The notes under the pieces are model-generated. The model had not been told where the DNA came from. It searched no databases and saw only the letters and a list, made by a program, of their open reading frames with translations. DNA of 38,328 nucleotides from Flavobacteriaceae bacterium TMED81 (GTDB taxonomy: Bacteria; Bacteroidota; Bacteroidia; Flavobacteriales; Flavobacteriaceae), in the NCBI GenBank assembly GCA_002171575.2, contig NHEI02000028.1, positions 1 through 38,328 on the forward strand, given 5' to 3'. This document shows, one piece after another, positions 32,080 to 38,328 of the stretch (the stretch's first letter is position 1; every line of letters begins with the position of its first letter). A program made the translations under genes and the position numbers.

Positions 32080-33000
32080 TTAAAACAAGGAATCTACAAA
32101 TTCTTTTGGACAAAATTCTTGCAAGTCTTCCATCCCTTCGCCAACCCCGATATATTTGACAGGCACTTGCATTTGATCGCAAATCCCCAATACCACGCCC
32201 CCTTTGGCAGTGCCATCAAGCTTGGTGATGGCCAAGGCCGTGATTTCGGTAGCTTGTGAAAATTGACGTGCTTGTTCGAATGCGTTTTGCCCCGTAGAAC
32301 CATCGAGTACCAACAACACCTCATGGGGTGCATCGGGAATTGATTTTTGAATTACTCTTTTGATTTTTGCCAATTCGTTCATCAGGTTGACCTTGTTGTG
32401 TAATCGTCCTGCAGTGTCGATAATCACATGATCGACCCCTTGAGAGAGTCCAGACGCAACCGCATCATAGGCCACAGAAGCTGGGTCACTGCCCATCTGT
32501 TGCTTGACAATCGGCACGCCTACTCTTTCTGACCACATGGTGAGTTGATCCACTGCTGCAGCGCGGAAGGTATCAGCAGCTCCGAGAAGGACTTGCTGAC
32601 CAGCAGTGTGATAAAGGTGGGCGAGCTTTCCAATGGTGGTGGTTTTCCCAACGCCATTGACCCCCACAACCAAAGTAACTAGGGGTTTGACTTCGCGCGG
32701 GCTTTCCTCTTGTAAGTCCAACAAAGTGGTGATTTCGTCTCGAAGGATCAAATGCAGCTCTTTGGCGTTCATGTACTTGTCCTTGGCCACACGTTTTTCG
32801 AGAAGGTCTATGATTTTAAGGGTGGTATCCACGCCGATATCCGCAGTGATCAATACCTCTTCCAACTGATCCAATACACTGGCATCAACCGTGCTTTTTC
32901 CAGCGACTGCTTTCCCAATTTTGTCGACAAGCGATTGCTTGGTCGGCTCGAGTCCTTTGTCTAATTTTTTTTTGGAAAAAAACCGCTTAAAAATCCCCAT
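32080..33000 (-). CDS. ftsY: Signal recognition particle receptor FtsY
   Basis: The SRP GTPase that docks ribosome-nascent-chain complexes at the Sec translocon. It has 306 residues with a very short acidic region ahead of the NG domain. G1 is GVNGVGKTT (113-121), then DTFRAAA, DTAGR, TKLDGTAKGG and the closing GVGEGMEDLQEF. ATG 33000 (MGIFKRFFSKKK) is the family start; the frame extends further upstream through a terminator hairpin and is not coding there. Position after DUF4295 is typical of Bacteroidetes. Confidence 0.95.
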   Translation of the reverse strand: MGIFKRFFSKKKLDKGLEPTKQSLVDKIGKAVAGKSTVDASVLDQLEEVLITADIGVDTTLKIIDLLEKRVAKDKYMNAKELHLILRDEITTLLDLQEESPREVKPLVTLVVGVNGVGKTTTIGKLAHLYHTAGQQVLLGAADTFRAAAVDQLTMWSERVGVPIVKQQMGSDPASVAYDAVASGLSQGVDHVIIDTAGRLHNKVNLMNELAKIKRVIQKSIPDAPHEVLLVLDGSTGQNAFEQARQFSQATEITALAITKLDGTAKGGVVLGICDQMQVPVKYIGVGEGMEDLQEFCPKEFVDSLF

Positions 33001-33026
33001 TCTTCTTTTTTGTAAATGTAAGAAAT

Positions 33027-33051
33027 AAAAAAAGCCACGAATCGTGGCTTT
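33027..33051 (-). terminator. Intrinsic terminator after rpmB-rpmG-DUF4295
   Basis: On the minus strand a 9-bp stem (AAAGCCACG/CGTGGCTTT) with a 3-nt loop is followed by four further T. Taken with the T of the stem this is a run of seven T. It lies 22 bp after the DUF4295 stop and 27 bp before the ftsY ATG, so it would set the level of ftsY relative to the ribosomal genes. Confidence 0.75.
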
Positions 33052-33072
33052 AATCATTGTTTAATATGGTTG

Positions 33073-33225
33073 TTATTTTTTGGCAAGCCACTCATTCACT
33101 TGCTCAGGAAGCATCGTGGATTCTACAAAAGTGTACGCACCAGATTTGTCGCTTTTAACCATTTTGATGGCTTTGGTCAAACGCTTTGATGATGTCTGTA
33201 AAGTTGCAACGGTTTTCTTTGCCAT
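33073..33225 (-). CDS. DUF4295 small basic protein
   Basis: A 50-residue protein, MAKKTVATLQ..., with KMVKSDKSGAYTF and ending NEWLAKK. It matches DUF4295, a Bacteroidetes-specific family almost always placed between rpmG and ftsY and possibly ribosome-associated. It starts 2 bp after rpmG. Too small to be caught by a size-limited ORF search. Confidence 0.88.
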   Translation of the reverse strand: MAKKTVATLQTSSKRLTKAIKMVKSDKSGAYTFVESTMLPEQVNEWLAKK

Positions 33226-33227
33226 GA

Positions 33228-33410
33228 TTACTTAATTTCTTTGTGAACAGTCATTTTTTTCAAAATCGGGTTGAATTTTTTCAATTCAATACGATCAGGC
33301 GTATTCTTTTTGTTTTTGGTTGTGACATAACGAGATGTACCTGCAAGGCCTGAAGCTTTGTGTTCTGTACATTCTAAAATCACTTGAACTCTGTTTCCTT
33401 TTTTAGCCAT
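33228..33410 (-). CDS. rpmG: 50S ribosomal protein bL33
   Basis: A 60-residue basic protein starting MAKKGNRVQVILECTEH, with SRYVTTKNKKNTPDRIELKKF and the end MTVHKEIK. It is the zinc-independent (C-minus) type, with only one Cys. ATG 33410 is the family start; an in-frame upstream ATG is inside rpmB. It lies between rpmB and DUF4295. Confidence 0.96.
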   Translation of the reverse strand: MAKKGNRVQVILECTEHKASGLAGTSRYVTTKNKKNTPDRIELKKFNPILKKMTVHKEIK

Positions 33411-33420
33411 GACAATGTAT

Positions 33421-33654
33421 TTAGAGGACGCCTTGGGCTTTTGCTTCTTTGAGCACGGCCGCAAGTCCTTTTTTATTGATGGTTTTTAAAGCAGACGTTG
33501 AGAGTTTGAGGGTGATCCACTTCTCTTGATCTGTCAAGTAGAAGCGTTTTTTGATCAAGTTCAATTCAAAACGTCTCTTTGTTTTGTTCATCGCATGGGA
33601 AACATTGTTTCCAACCAACGCTTTTTTACCGGTAATTTGACAAACTTTTGGCAT
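33421..33654 (-). CDS. rpmB: 50S ribosomal protein bL28
   Basis: A 77-residue protein starting MPKVCQITGKKALVGNNVSHAMNKTKRRF, continuing LKLSTSALKTINKKGL, the bL28 signature. First gene of the rpmB-rpmG-DUF4295 transcript, 10 bp before rpmG. A promoter lies in the 74-bp gap to cinA. Confidence 0.97.
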   Translation of the reverse strand: MPKVCQITGKKALVGNNVSHAMNKTKRRFELNLIKKRFYLTDQEKWITLKLSTSALKTINKKGLAAVLKEAKAQGVL

Positions 33655-33683
33655 TGCAAAAATTGATTTTTATAATCGGAGTG

Positions 33684-33715
33684 CAAATAAACAATATTTT
33701 TAACGTATTGGCAAA
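33684..33715 (-). promoter_or_regulatory. Promoter of the rpmB ribosomal-protein operon
   Basis: Minus-strand TTTG (33715-33712), 20-bp spacer and TTTATTTG (33691-33684), one mismatch from TAnnTTTG. The -7 box ends 29 bp before the rpmB ATG, right where a promoter is needed to start a ribosomal operon after cinA. Confidence 0.6.
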
Positions 33716-33728
33716 TGTTTTTTATCGA

Positions 33729-34970
33729 TTAACTCAGCATTTTTCTCGCGAGCTCCAAGGCCTTATTCACGGTTTTCTGAACGGTCTTTTCTCTGTTCTT
33801 GCCAAAGGCAAAGCGTTCAGCATGTTCAAAATCGGGTCCGACAAGGGCAATCACGACAGTTCCCACCTCTGCATCGGAGTCACCTTTGGTTGGTCCTGCA
33901 TTGCCAGTTGTTGCGATGGCATAGGTGCTTTTCATTTGCTCACGTGCCCCTTTGGCCATCGCCAAAGCAACCTCCTCACTCACCACAGTATGCGTTTTGA
34001 TCAAATCGTCAGATACTCCCAATACATCTTGCTTGGTCTCTGTTTTGTAAGCGACTACTCCCCCATAGAAATAGGCCGAAGCCCCTGGAATTGATGAGAG
34101 CAATGCCGCAATACGTCCCCCTGTGCAGCTTTCTGCAACCGCAATGGAAGATTTTTTTTCAATCAATAAATCCCCGATTTGTGCTTCAATCGGGCGGTCA
34201 GATTCAAAGCCCGTGATAATCTCTCCAATCAACGGACGAAGACGGTCAAAGTACTCATCGACTTCCTTTTTCAGTTGTTCCTCATCATCGCCACGCGCTG
34301 TGAGTCGCAATCGCACACGACCTAAATTTGGCAAGTACGCGAGCTTGATATGTGTGGGTAGCGCTGCTTCCCAGTAGTGGATGACTTCCGCAATACGACT
34401 TTCGCCCCATCCGTAAGTCATCATCGTTTTGTGTATCAAAACAGGACGCTTAAAGTGATTCTTAAGCTTGGGAATGAGCTGCTTATCCATGATATTTTTC
34501 ATCTCGTAAGGCACGCCCGGCAAAGCAACAAAAACAGTTGTGTTCTTTTCCATCCACATTCCCACAGCCGTACCAAACCGATTTTCCAACAAAACGGCTT
34601 TGGAAGGCACCATTGCCTGGGCGCGGTTTAGGTCATTGATCGGAACATTGACATATTGTGCAAAGAGTTTTTCGATATGCGCCAATACATCTGGATTGTG
34701 TACCAAATCATCGTTGAAAAAACGACAAAAGGCAGTTTTTGTGATATCGTCTTTGGTCGGTCCCAAACCGCCAGTGAGCAAAACAAGGGAAACGCGCTGC
34801 TGCGCTGCTTCCATGGCATTGGTAATGGTATGCTCGGTGTCGGATACTGAGGTGATTTGAGAAACCTCAATGCCGATGGTATTGAGTGATTTGGCAAGAA
34901 AAGCGGAGTTCGAATCCACAATCTGACCAATCAAAATCTCGTCGCCAATGGTAATGATTTCTGCTTGCAT
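33729..34970 (-). CDS. cinA: CinA family protein (competence/damage-inducible protein A)
   Basis: A 413-residue two-domain protein. The N-terminal molybdopterin-binding-like domain has EIITIGDEILIGQIVDSNSAFLA and VLLTGGLGPTKDD. The C-terminal CinA domain has SSIAVAESCTGGRIAALLSSIPGAS and AIATTGNAGPTKGD, associated with NMN deamidase activity and pyridine-nucleotide recycling. It shares one base with the stop of the FAH-family gene upstream. Confidence 0.93.
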   Translation of the reverse strand: MQAEIITIGDEILIGQIVDSNSAFLAKSLNTIGIEVSQITSVSDTEHTITNAMEAAQQRVSLVLLTGGLGPTKDDITKTAFCRFFNDDLVHNPDVLAHIEKLFAQYVNVPINDLNRAQAMVPSKAVLLENRFGTAVGMWMEKNTTVFVALPGVPYEMKNIMDKQLIPKLKNHFKRPVLIHKTMMTYGWGESRIAEVIHYWEAALPTHIKLAYLPNLGRVRLRLTARGDDEEQLKKEVDEYFDRLRPLIGEIITGFESDRPIEAQIGDLLIEKKSSIAVAESCTGGRIAALLSSIPGASAYFYGGVVAYKTETKQDVLGVSDDLIKTHTVVSEEVALAMAKGAREQMKSTYAIATTGNAGPTKGDSDAEVGTVVIALVGPDFEHAERFAFGKNREKTVQKTVNKALELARKMLS

Positions 34971-35581
34971 TATTTGATCTTCAGCGTAAATGCGTGTTGA
35001 CCTGCCAACTGTCCTTTCAGTTCATCTCCCTTTTGCACAAGACCCACTCCAGATGGTGTGCCAGTAAACAAGATATCGCCAATTTTGAGGGTAAAATAAC
35101 GCGATACATGACTGATAATTTCATCAATGCCCCATATCATATTGGCAGTGGTGTCGTTTTGGACGACCATAGCGTTTTTTGTCAACTGGAATTGAAGGTC
35201 GTTGATATTCGGAAATTTGGACTTGTCAAACCATTGACCAATATAGGCAGCGCCATCAAAAGACTTGGCCTTTTCCCAAGGCAACCCTTTGGCTTTGAGT
35301 TCGCTTTGCAGGTCTCGAGCAGTAAAGTCGAGTCCCAGTCCAATTTCGTCGTAATACTTGTGTGCAAATTTGGTTTGTATATGCTTGCCAATGCGGTTGA
35401 TTTTGACAAGGACCTCCACCTCATGGTGAATTTCGTTGGAGAAATCCGGAATAAAAAACGGTTGACCCTTTTGCCCCAAACACGAGTCGGGCTTCATAAA
35501 AATAACAGGCTCGTCAGGGCGATCGTTTTGGAGTTCTTCAATATGCTTTGCGTAATTACGCCCGACACAAATGAGTTTCAT
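34970..35581 (-). CDS. Fumarylacetoacetate hydrolase family protein
   Basis: A 203-residue FAH-fold hydrolase. ICVGRNYAKHIEEL, the metal-binding HHEVEVLVKINR segment, LGLDFTARDLQ, KSFDGAAYIG and LFTGTPSGVG are all typical of FahA/HpaG-like acylpyruvate hydrolases or oxaloacetate decarboxylases. It is a short single-domain form; the substrate is not determined. ATG 35581 overlaps the exonuclease stop (ATGA) and the last base is shared with cinA. Confidence 0.9.
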   Translation of the reverse strand: MKLICVGRNYAKHIEELQNDRPDEPVIFMKPDSCLGQKGQPFFIPDFSNEIHHEVEVLVKINRIGKHIQTKFAHKYYDEIGLGLDFTARDLQSELKAKGLPWEKAKSFDGAAYIGQWFDKSKFPNINDLQFQLTKNAMVVQNDTTANMIWGIDEIISHVSRYFTLKIGDILFTGTPSGVGLVQKGDELKGQLAGQHAFTLKIK

Positions 35582-36351
35582 CAGGACTGATTTAGGGTGT
35601 TGAGTCGAATGGCAGTCAGTACCTTTTTGGTGTAGAGTGGAAAATCTGCTTCCAAAAGCCATCCGAAATAGCCCGGTTCTTTTTCCAAAACCTCAACGAC
35701 GGTCTTTCCCTTGTGTTTTCCAAATCCAAATATGGGTTCGTTTTCTTTATTTGTGCGGATATATCCTGCAAAATCCACACTGTTGTGACGTGTGGTAAAC
35801 TGACTCAACATGTCCACATCGTTTTCCAAATCGTCATAGCGTTCGATTTGAGCCTTGAGCACTTCAAAAGTGGCCTTGGTGTCTGCACTTGCACTGTGTG
35901 CGTTATCGAGGTCTTTATCGCAATAAAAGCGATAAGCAGCTGTCAATGTACGTTGTTCCATTTTATGAAAAACGGTTTGCACATCTACCGTTTTGTGTTT
36001 TTTAAAATCGACATCGATGTCCGCACGCAACATCTCCTCTGCTAGTAACGGAATATCAAATCGATCGGAATTGTAACCCGCCAAATCTGACCCTTTAAAC
36101 CAAGTGTAGATTTCCGCAGCGATTTCTTTAAAAACCGGGGCATTCGCAACCTTTTCATTGGTGATGCCGTGTACGGCTGTCGCTTCTGCTGGAATGGGCA
36201 TACCTGGGTTGACCAGCCAAGTGTTTTCTTGTTCTGAACCATCTGGGAATGCCTTTAAAATCGAAATTTCAACAATCCGATCTTTCGCGATATTTACCCC
36301 TGTGGTCTCTAGGTCAAAAAAACAAATTGGTCGTTTTAATTGTAACTGCAT
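35581..36351 (-). CDS. 3'-5' exonuclease (DnaQ-like, DEDDh)
   Basis: A 256-residue exonuclease. Exo I is CFFDLETTG (Asp13, Glu15), Exo II has NSDRFDIPLLAEEM, and Exo III has NAHSASADTKATFEVL with His and Asp. The C-terminal 60 residues (EPIFGFGKHKGKTVVEVLEKEPGYFGWLLE) form the small DUF3820-like module often attached to such nucleases. It is likely for repair or RNA processing rather than the replicative epsilon subunit. It starts 1 bp after the E2 stop. Confidence 0.9.
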   Translation of the reverse strand: MQLQLKRPICFFDLETTGVNIAKDRIVEISILKAFPDGSEQENTWLVNPGMPIPAEATAVHGITNEKVANAPVFKEIAAEIYTWFKGSDLAGYNSDRFDIPLLAEEMLRADIDVDFKKHKTVDVQTVFHKMEQRTLTAAYRFYCDKDLDNAHSASADTKATFEVLKAQIERYDDLENDVDMLSQFTTRHNSVDFAGYIRTNKENEPIFGFGKHKGKTVVEVLEKEPGYFGWLLEADFPLYTKKVLTAIRLNTLNQS

Positions 36352-36352
36352 A

Positions 36353-37639
36353 TTATAGTTGTTGTGAGCTGTCCCAATTCTCGATTCGTTCTTTTAGGGC
36401 TTTGATAAACAAACCACCCATTGCGCCGTTGATTATGCGGTGGTCATAGCTGTGGGAAAGGATCATTTTGCGGCGTATCCCGATAAAATCGCCTTTGTCG
36501 GTTTCGACCACTGCGGGTACTTTTCGAATCGCACCCAAAGCGAGGATTCCCAGTTGGGGCTGATTGATAATCGGTGTTCCCATCAAGCTGTCAAACATAC
36601 CAACATTGGTGACCGTATAGGTGCCGTCCTGAACATCATCTGGCTGAAGTGCTCCTTCACGGGCGCGCTTGGCCAAGTCATTCACCCTTTTGGTAAAGCC
36701 CACCAAACTCAACTGATCGGCGTTTTTAACGACTGGAACAATCAGGTTTCCATCTGACAATGCAGTCGCCATCCCAAGGTTGATATTTCGTTTGTGAATA
36801 ATTTGATTTCCCTCTAAGGAAGAGTTGAGCAAGGGAAAATCACGTAGCACTTGGGCTGTAAGCATCATAAAAATCGGGGTGAATGTGATTTTTTCTCTCT
36901 CTCGCTGAAAAAAGGATTGTTTGATTCCCTCTCGCCAATCCCATAACTCGGTGACATCGACTTCGATAAACGATTGTACGTGTGCCGAAGTTTGCAAACT
37001 TTTTTGCATGTGATCCGCAATCAGTTGCTCCATACGTGACAATGCTCTATTTCCACCACTTTCTGGTTTGGAGGTTGTAGTCGTTTGAGCTGGTGCCGGG
37101 TTGGGGTTGGGTTGCGAACTACGAGATTGCAGAAATTGCAATATATCTTTTTTGGTCACACGCTCATTTTTGCCAGTACCGGGGATTTGTTCCAGCTCTG
37201 CTTCTGTTAAACCCTCCTTTTTGGCAATGCTTTTGACTAATGGAGAAAAATAGGTGTCTCCGCTTGTGGTCGGCACTGTTGGGGTTGGTGGTGCGAGTAT
37301 TTCTTTTGCTTTGCTTTCCAAGAAGTCTGCTTTGACATCGGGGGGTTCAGGGATTTCAGCTGGGCTTTCTTCGGGCTCTTCTACTTCGGGAAGTTCTTCA
37401 GATGTTTCGATGATGGCAAGGGGTTCTCCGACACGAACCACTTGATTTTCTTCGACCAGTTTTTTGAGGAGTTTACCAGAAATTTCGGAAGGTACTTCGG
37501 AGTCAACTTTATCGGTAGCAATTTCGACAACGGCATCATCAGCTTCGATGATATCGCCTTCGTTTTTAAGCCATTGGGTAACGGTTGCCTCATCGACACT
37601 TTCACCCATAGAAGGTAGTAACAATTTGTACTCAGCCAT
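36353..37639 (-). CDS. 2-oxoacid dehydrogenase E2 (dihydrolipoamide acyltransferase)
   Basis: A 428-residue E2 subunit. The lipoyl domain is 1-80 with lipoyl-Lys44 in EIATDKVDSE, followed by a Pro/Glu-rich linker, a peripheral subunit-binding domain at about 128-172 (YFSPLVKSIAKKEGLTEAELEQI) and a catalytic domain from about 205. Near the end the catalytic motif reads SYDHRIINGAMGG: His400 is present, but the usual Asp of HxxxDG is Asn404. The acyl substrate (branched-chain, pyruvate or 2-oxoglutarate) is not certain. The gene starts the minus-strand E2-exonuclease-FAH-cinA run. Confidence 0.9.
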   Translation of the reverse strand: MAEYKLLLPSMGESVDEATVTQWLKNEGDIIEADDAVVEIATDKVDSEVPSEISGKLLKKLVEENQVVRVGEPLAIIETSEELPEVEEPEESPAEIPEPPDVKADFLESKAKEILAPPTPTVPTTSGDTYFSPLVKSIAKKEGLTEAELEQIPGTGKNERVTKKDILQFLQSRSSQPNPNPAPAQTTTTSKPESGGNRALSRMEQLIADHMQKSLQTSAHVQSFIEVDVTELWDWREGIKQSFFQREREKITFTPIFMMLTAQVLRDFPLLNSSLEGNQIIHKRNINLGMATALSDGNLIVPVVKNADQLSLVGFTKRVNDLAKRAREGALQPDDVQDGTYTVTNVGMFDSLMGTPIINQPQLGILALGAIRKVPAVVETDKGDFIGIRRKMILSHSYDHRIINGAMGGLFIKALKERIENWDSSQQL

Positions 37640-37656
37640 GCCGCAAAATTACGAAT

Positions 37657-38328
37657 TTAAACGATGCTTACTTCCGATTTATTTTTGGATTTTTTGATGA
37701 TTGCTCCAGAGCCCCTAGAAAGCACATCACTACTTCCGATAATTCGTTTGTTGTCGGCAGAGATAAACTTGTAGATGTATCGCGTTTGATGAAGTTGCAT
37801 AAAGCTGATTACTTCGTTCCATTGTATGGACCGCATGTCAAATACAATTCCTGTTAATCCATTGGTCTCAACTTGCAAAACCTCAAGAAGACTCTGGCAT
37901 TGCTTCATGCTGGGAAATATATTGGCTTGAACAGATTTGTAGAGTGCGGGATTGGCGGATAAAAGAATCCAATCATTGACAAGGACTGGTTTAGTTTCAT
38001 CCCGCCTAGACGACATGATTCTTTTGAATTTACTAAACACATAAGATCCTAACAGAAAAACAAAATTCAAAAGCCAATTGTGAGAAAAGTTTTTGTTGTA
38101 GTAGTAGGACATCGCATTGAAAAATCGTGTTTCATATGCTTTATTTTTGGGGGTGCTTTCCCCTTTAAAGTGAATGACTTTCGCTTCGGATAAATAAAAA
38201 TTGGTCAACCCTAATTTTAAGCTGCGGTGAGAGATGTCGATGTCTTCTCCGTACATAAAGAAATTTTCATCAAAACCAGCAAGCTGATCATAAAGACGTT
38301 TTCGCAGAAACATAAAGGCACCAACAAG
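37657..38328 (-). CDS. Glycosyltransferase family 2 (5' end beyond the window)
   Basis: The reading frame is open to the right edge (last visible residues LVGAF before MFLRKRL), so the N-terminus, including the nucleotide-binding half, is missing. RLYDQLAGFDENFFMYGEDIDISHRSLKLG carries the GEDID-type acceptor/metal motif of GT2 enzymes with the rhamnosyl-like layout. A membrane-associated hydrophobic stretch (LLNFVFLLGSYVF) follows, then about 120 residues resembling a sugar-nucleotide-sensing or coupled domain with no clear motif. Likely role: polysaccharide or LPS assembly. Confidence 0.82.
   Translation of the reverse strand, partial: LVGAFMFLRKRLYDQLAGFDENFFMYGEDIDISHRSLKLGLTNFYLSEAKVIHFKGESTPKNKAYETRFFNAMSYYYNKNFSHNWLLNFVFLLGSYVFSKFKRIMSSRRDETKPVLVNDWILLSANPALYKSVQANIFPSMKQCQSLLEVLQVETNGLTGIVFDMRSIQWNEVISFMQLHQTRYIYKFISADNKRIIGSSDVLSRGSGAIIKKSKNKSEVSIV

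Noticed and set aside
1..38328. CRISPR array, insertion sequence, prophage or integron
   Set aside because: No regularly spaced repeats, transposase, integrase or terminal inverted repeats were seen; coding density and base use look even throughout.

Overview
The window looks like a marine flavobacterium (Bacteroidetes/Flavobacteriia) with a compact, AT-rich chromosome. Supporting evidence: Bacteroidetes-type promoters (TTTG, about 20 nt, TAnnTTTG) in front of tRNAs and several genes; few Shine-Dalgarno-like leaders; Bacteroidetes-restricted families (DUF4290, DUF4295, DUF2911-type); gene orders typical of the group (rpmB-rpmG-DUF4295-ftsY, DUF2520-KdsC-Maf, recF-DUF721); and outer-envelope lipoproteins. 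Gaps are mostly under 130 bp, and many genes overlap or converge tail to tail. There is no CRISPR array, insertion sequence or prophage, and no gene-free stretch longer than 300 bp (2526-2922 is filled by three tRNA genes).

Layout: 1-2525 holds a transketolase tail, an FKBP-type lipoprotein, an S4 RNA-binding protein, a phosphoribosyltransferase and shikimate kinase. 2608-2857 holds tRNA-Lys, tRNA-Lys and tRNA-Leu. 2923-5184 is a pigment locus: a CarH/LitR-like MerR regulator with an intact B12-binding signature, phytoene synthase and carotene hydroxylase. 5188-10273 is housekeeping (ribH, a YfgM-like TPR protein, recF, DUF721, ndk, DUF2520, KdsC, Maf). 10280-11119 is a secreted DUF2911-type protein.

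The centrepiece is 11250-18401. This eight-gene, tightly overlapping operon encodes an SRPBCC/START-like protein, an SDR without the catalytic Tyr, a CPD photolyase, a 48-residue DUF2256 zinc-ribbon protein, cryptochrome DASH, an iron-sulfur bacterial photolyase/cryptochrome, a highly divergent photolyase homologue and a DUF2805/TIGR03643 protein. The same 11-mer, TTTTGTTTAAT, in near-identical inverted-repeat arrangements, overlaps the promoter of the CarH-like regulator and the promoter of this operon. The simplest reading is one B12-dependent light regulon that couples carotenoid production to blue-light and UV repair or signalling proteins.

The rest is mainly housekeeping. 18407-20702 is murA (with an Asp in place of the fosfomycin-target Cys), DUF4290 and DUF493. 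20766-24697 is an AAA ATPase, recQ, fmt and yqgE. 24694-25913 is an aminotransferase class IV enzyme and a START-like protein. 26029-27136 is tRNA-Met directly followed by galE. 27266-28937 is a small HTH protein and hisS. 29096-37639 is a long minus-strand series: 2-oxoacid dehydrogenase E2, exonuclease, FAH-family hydrolase, cinA, rpmB, rpmG, DUF4295, ftsY, amidase and rimO. A glycosyltransferase runs off the right edge.
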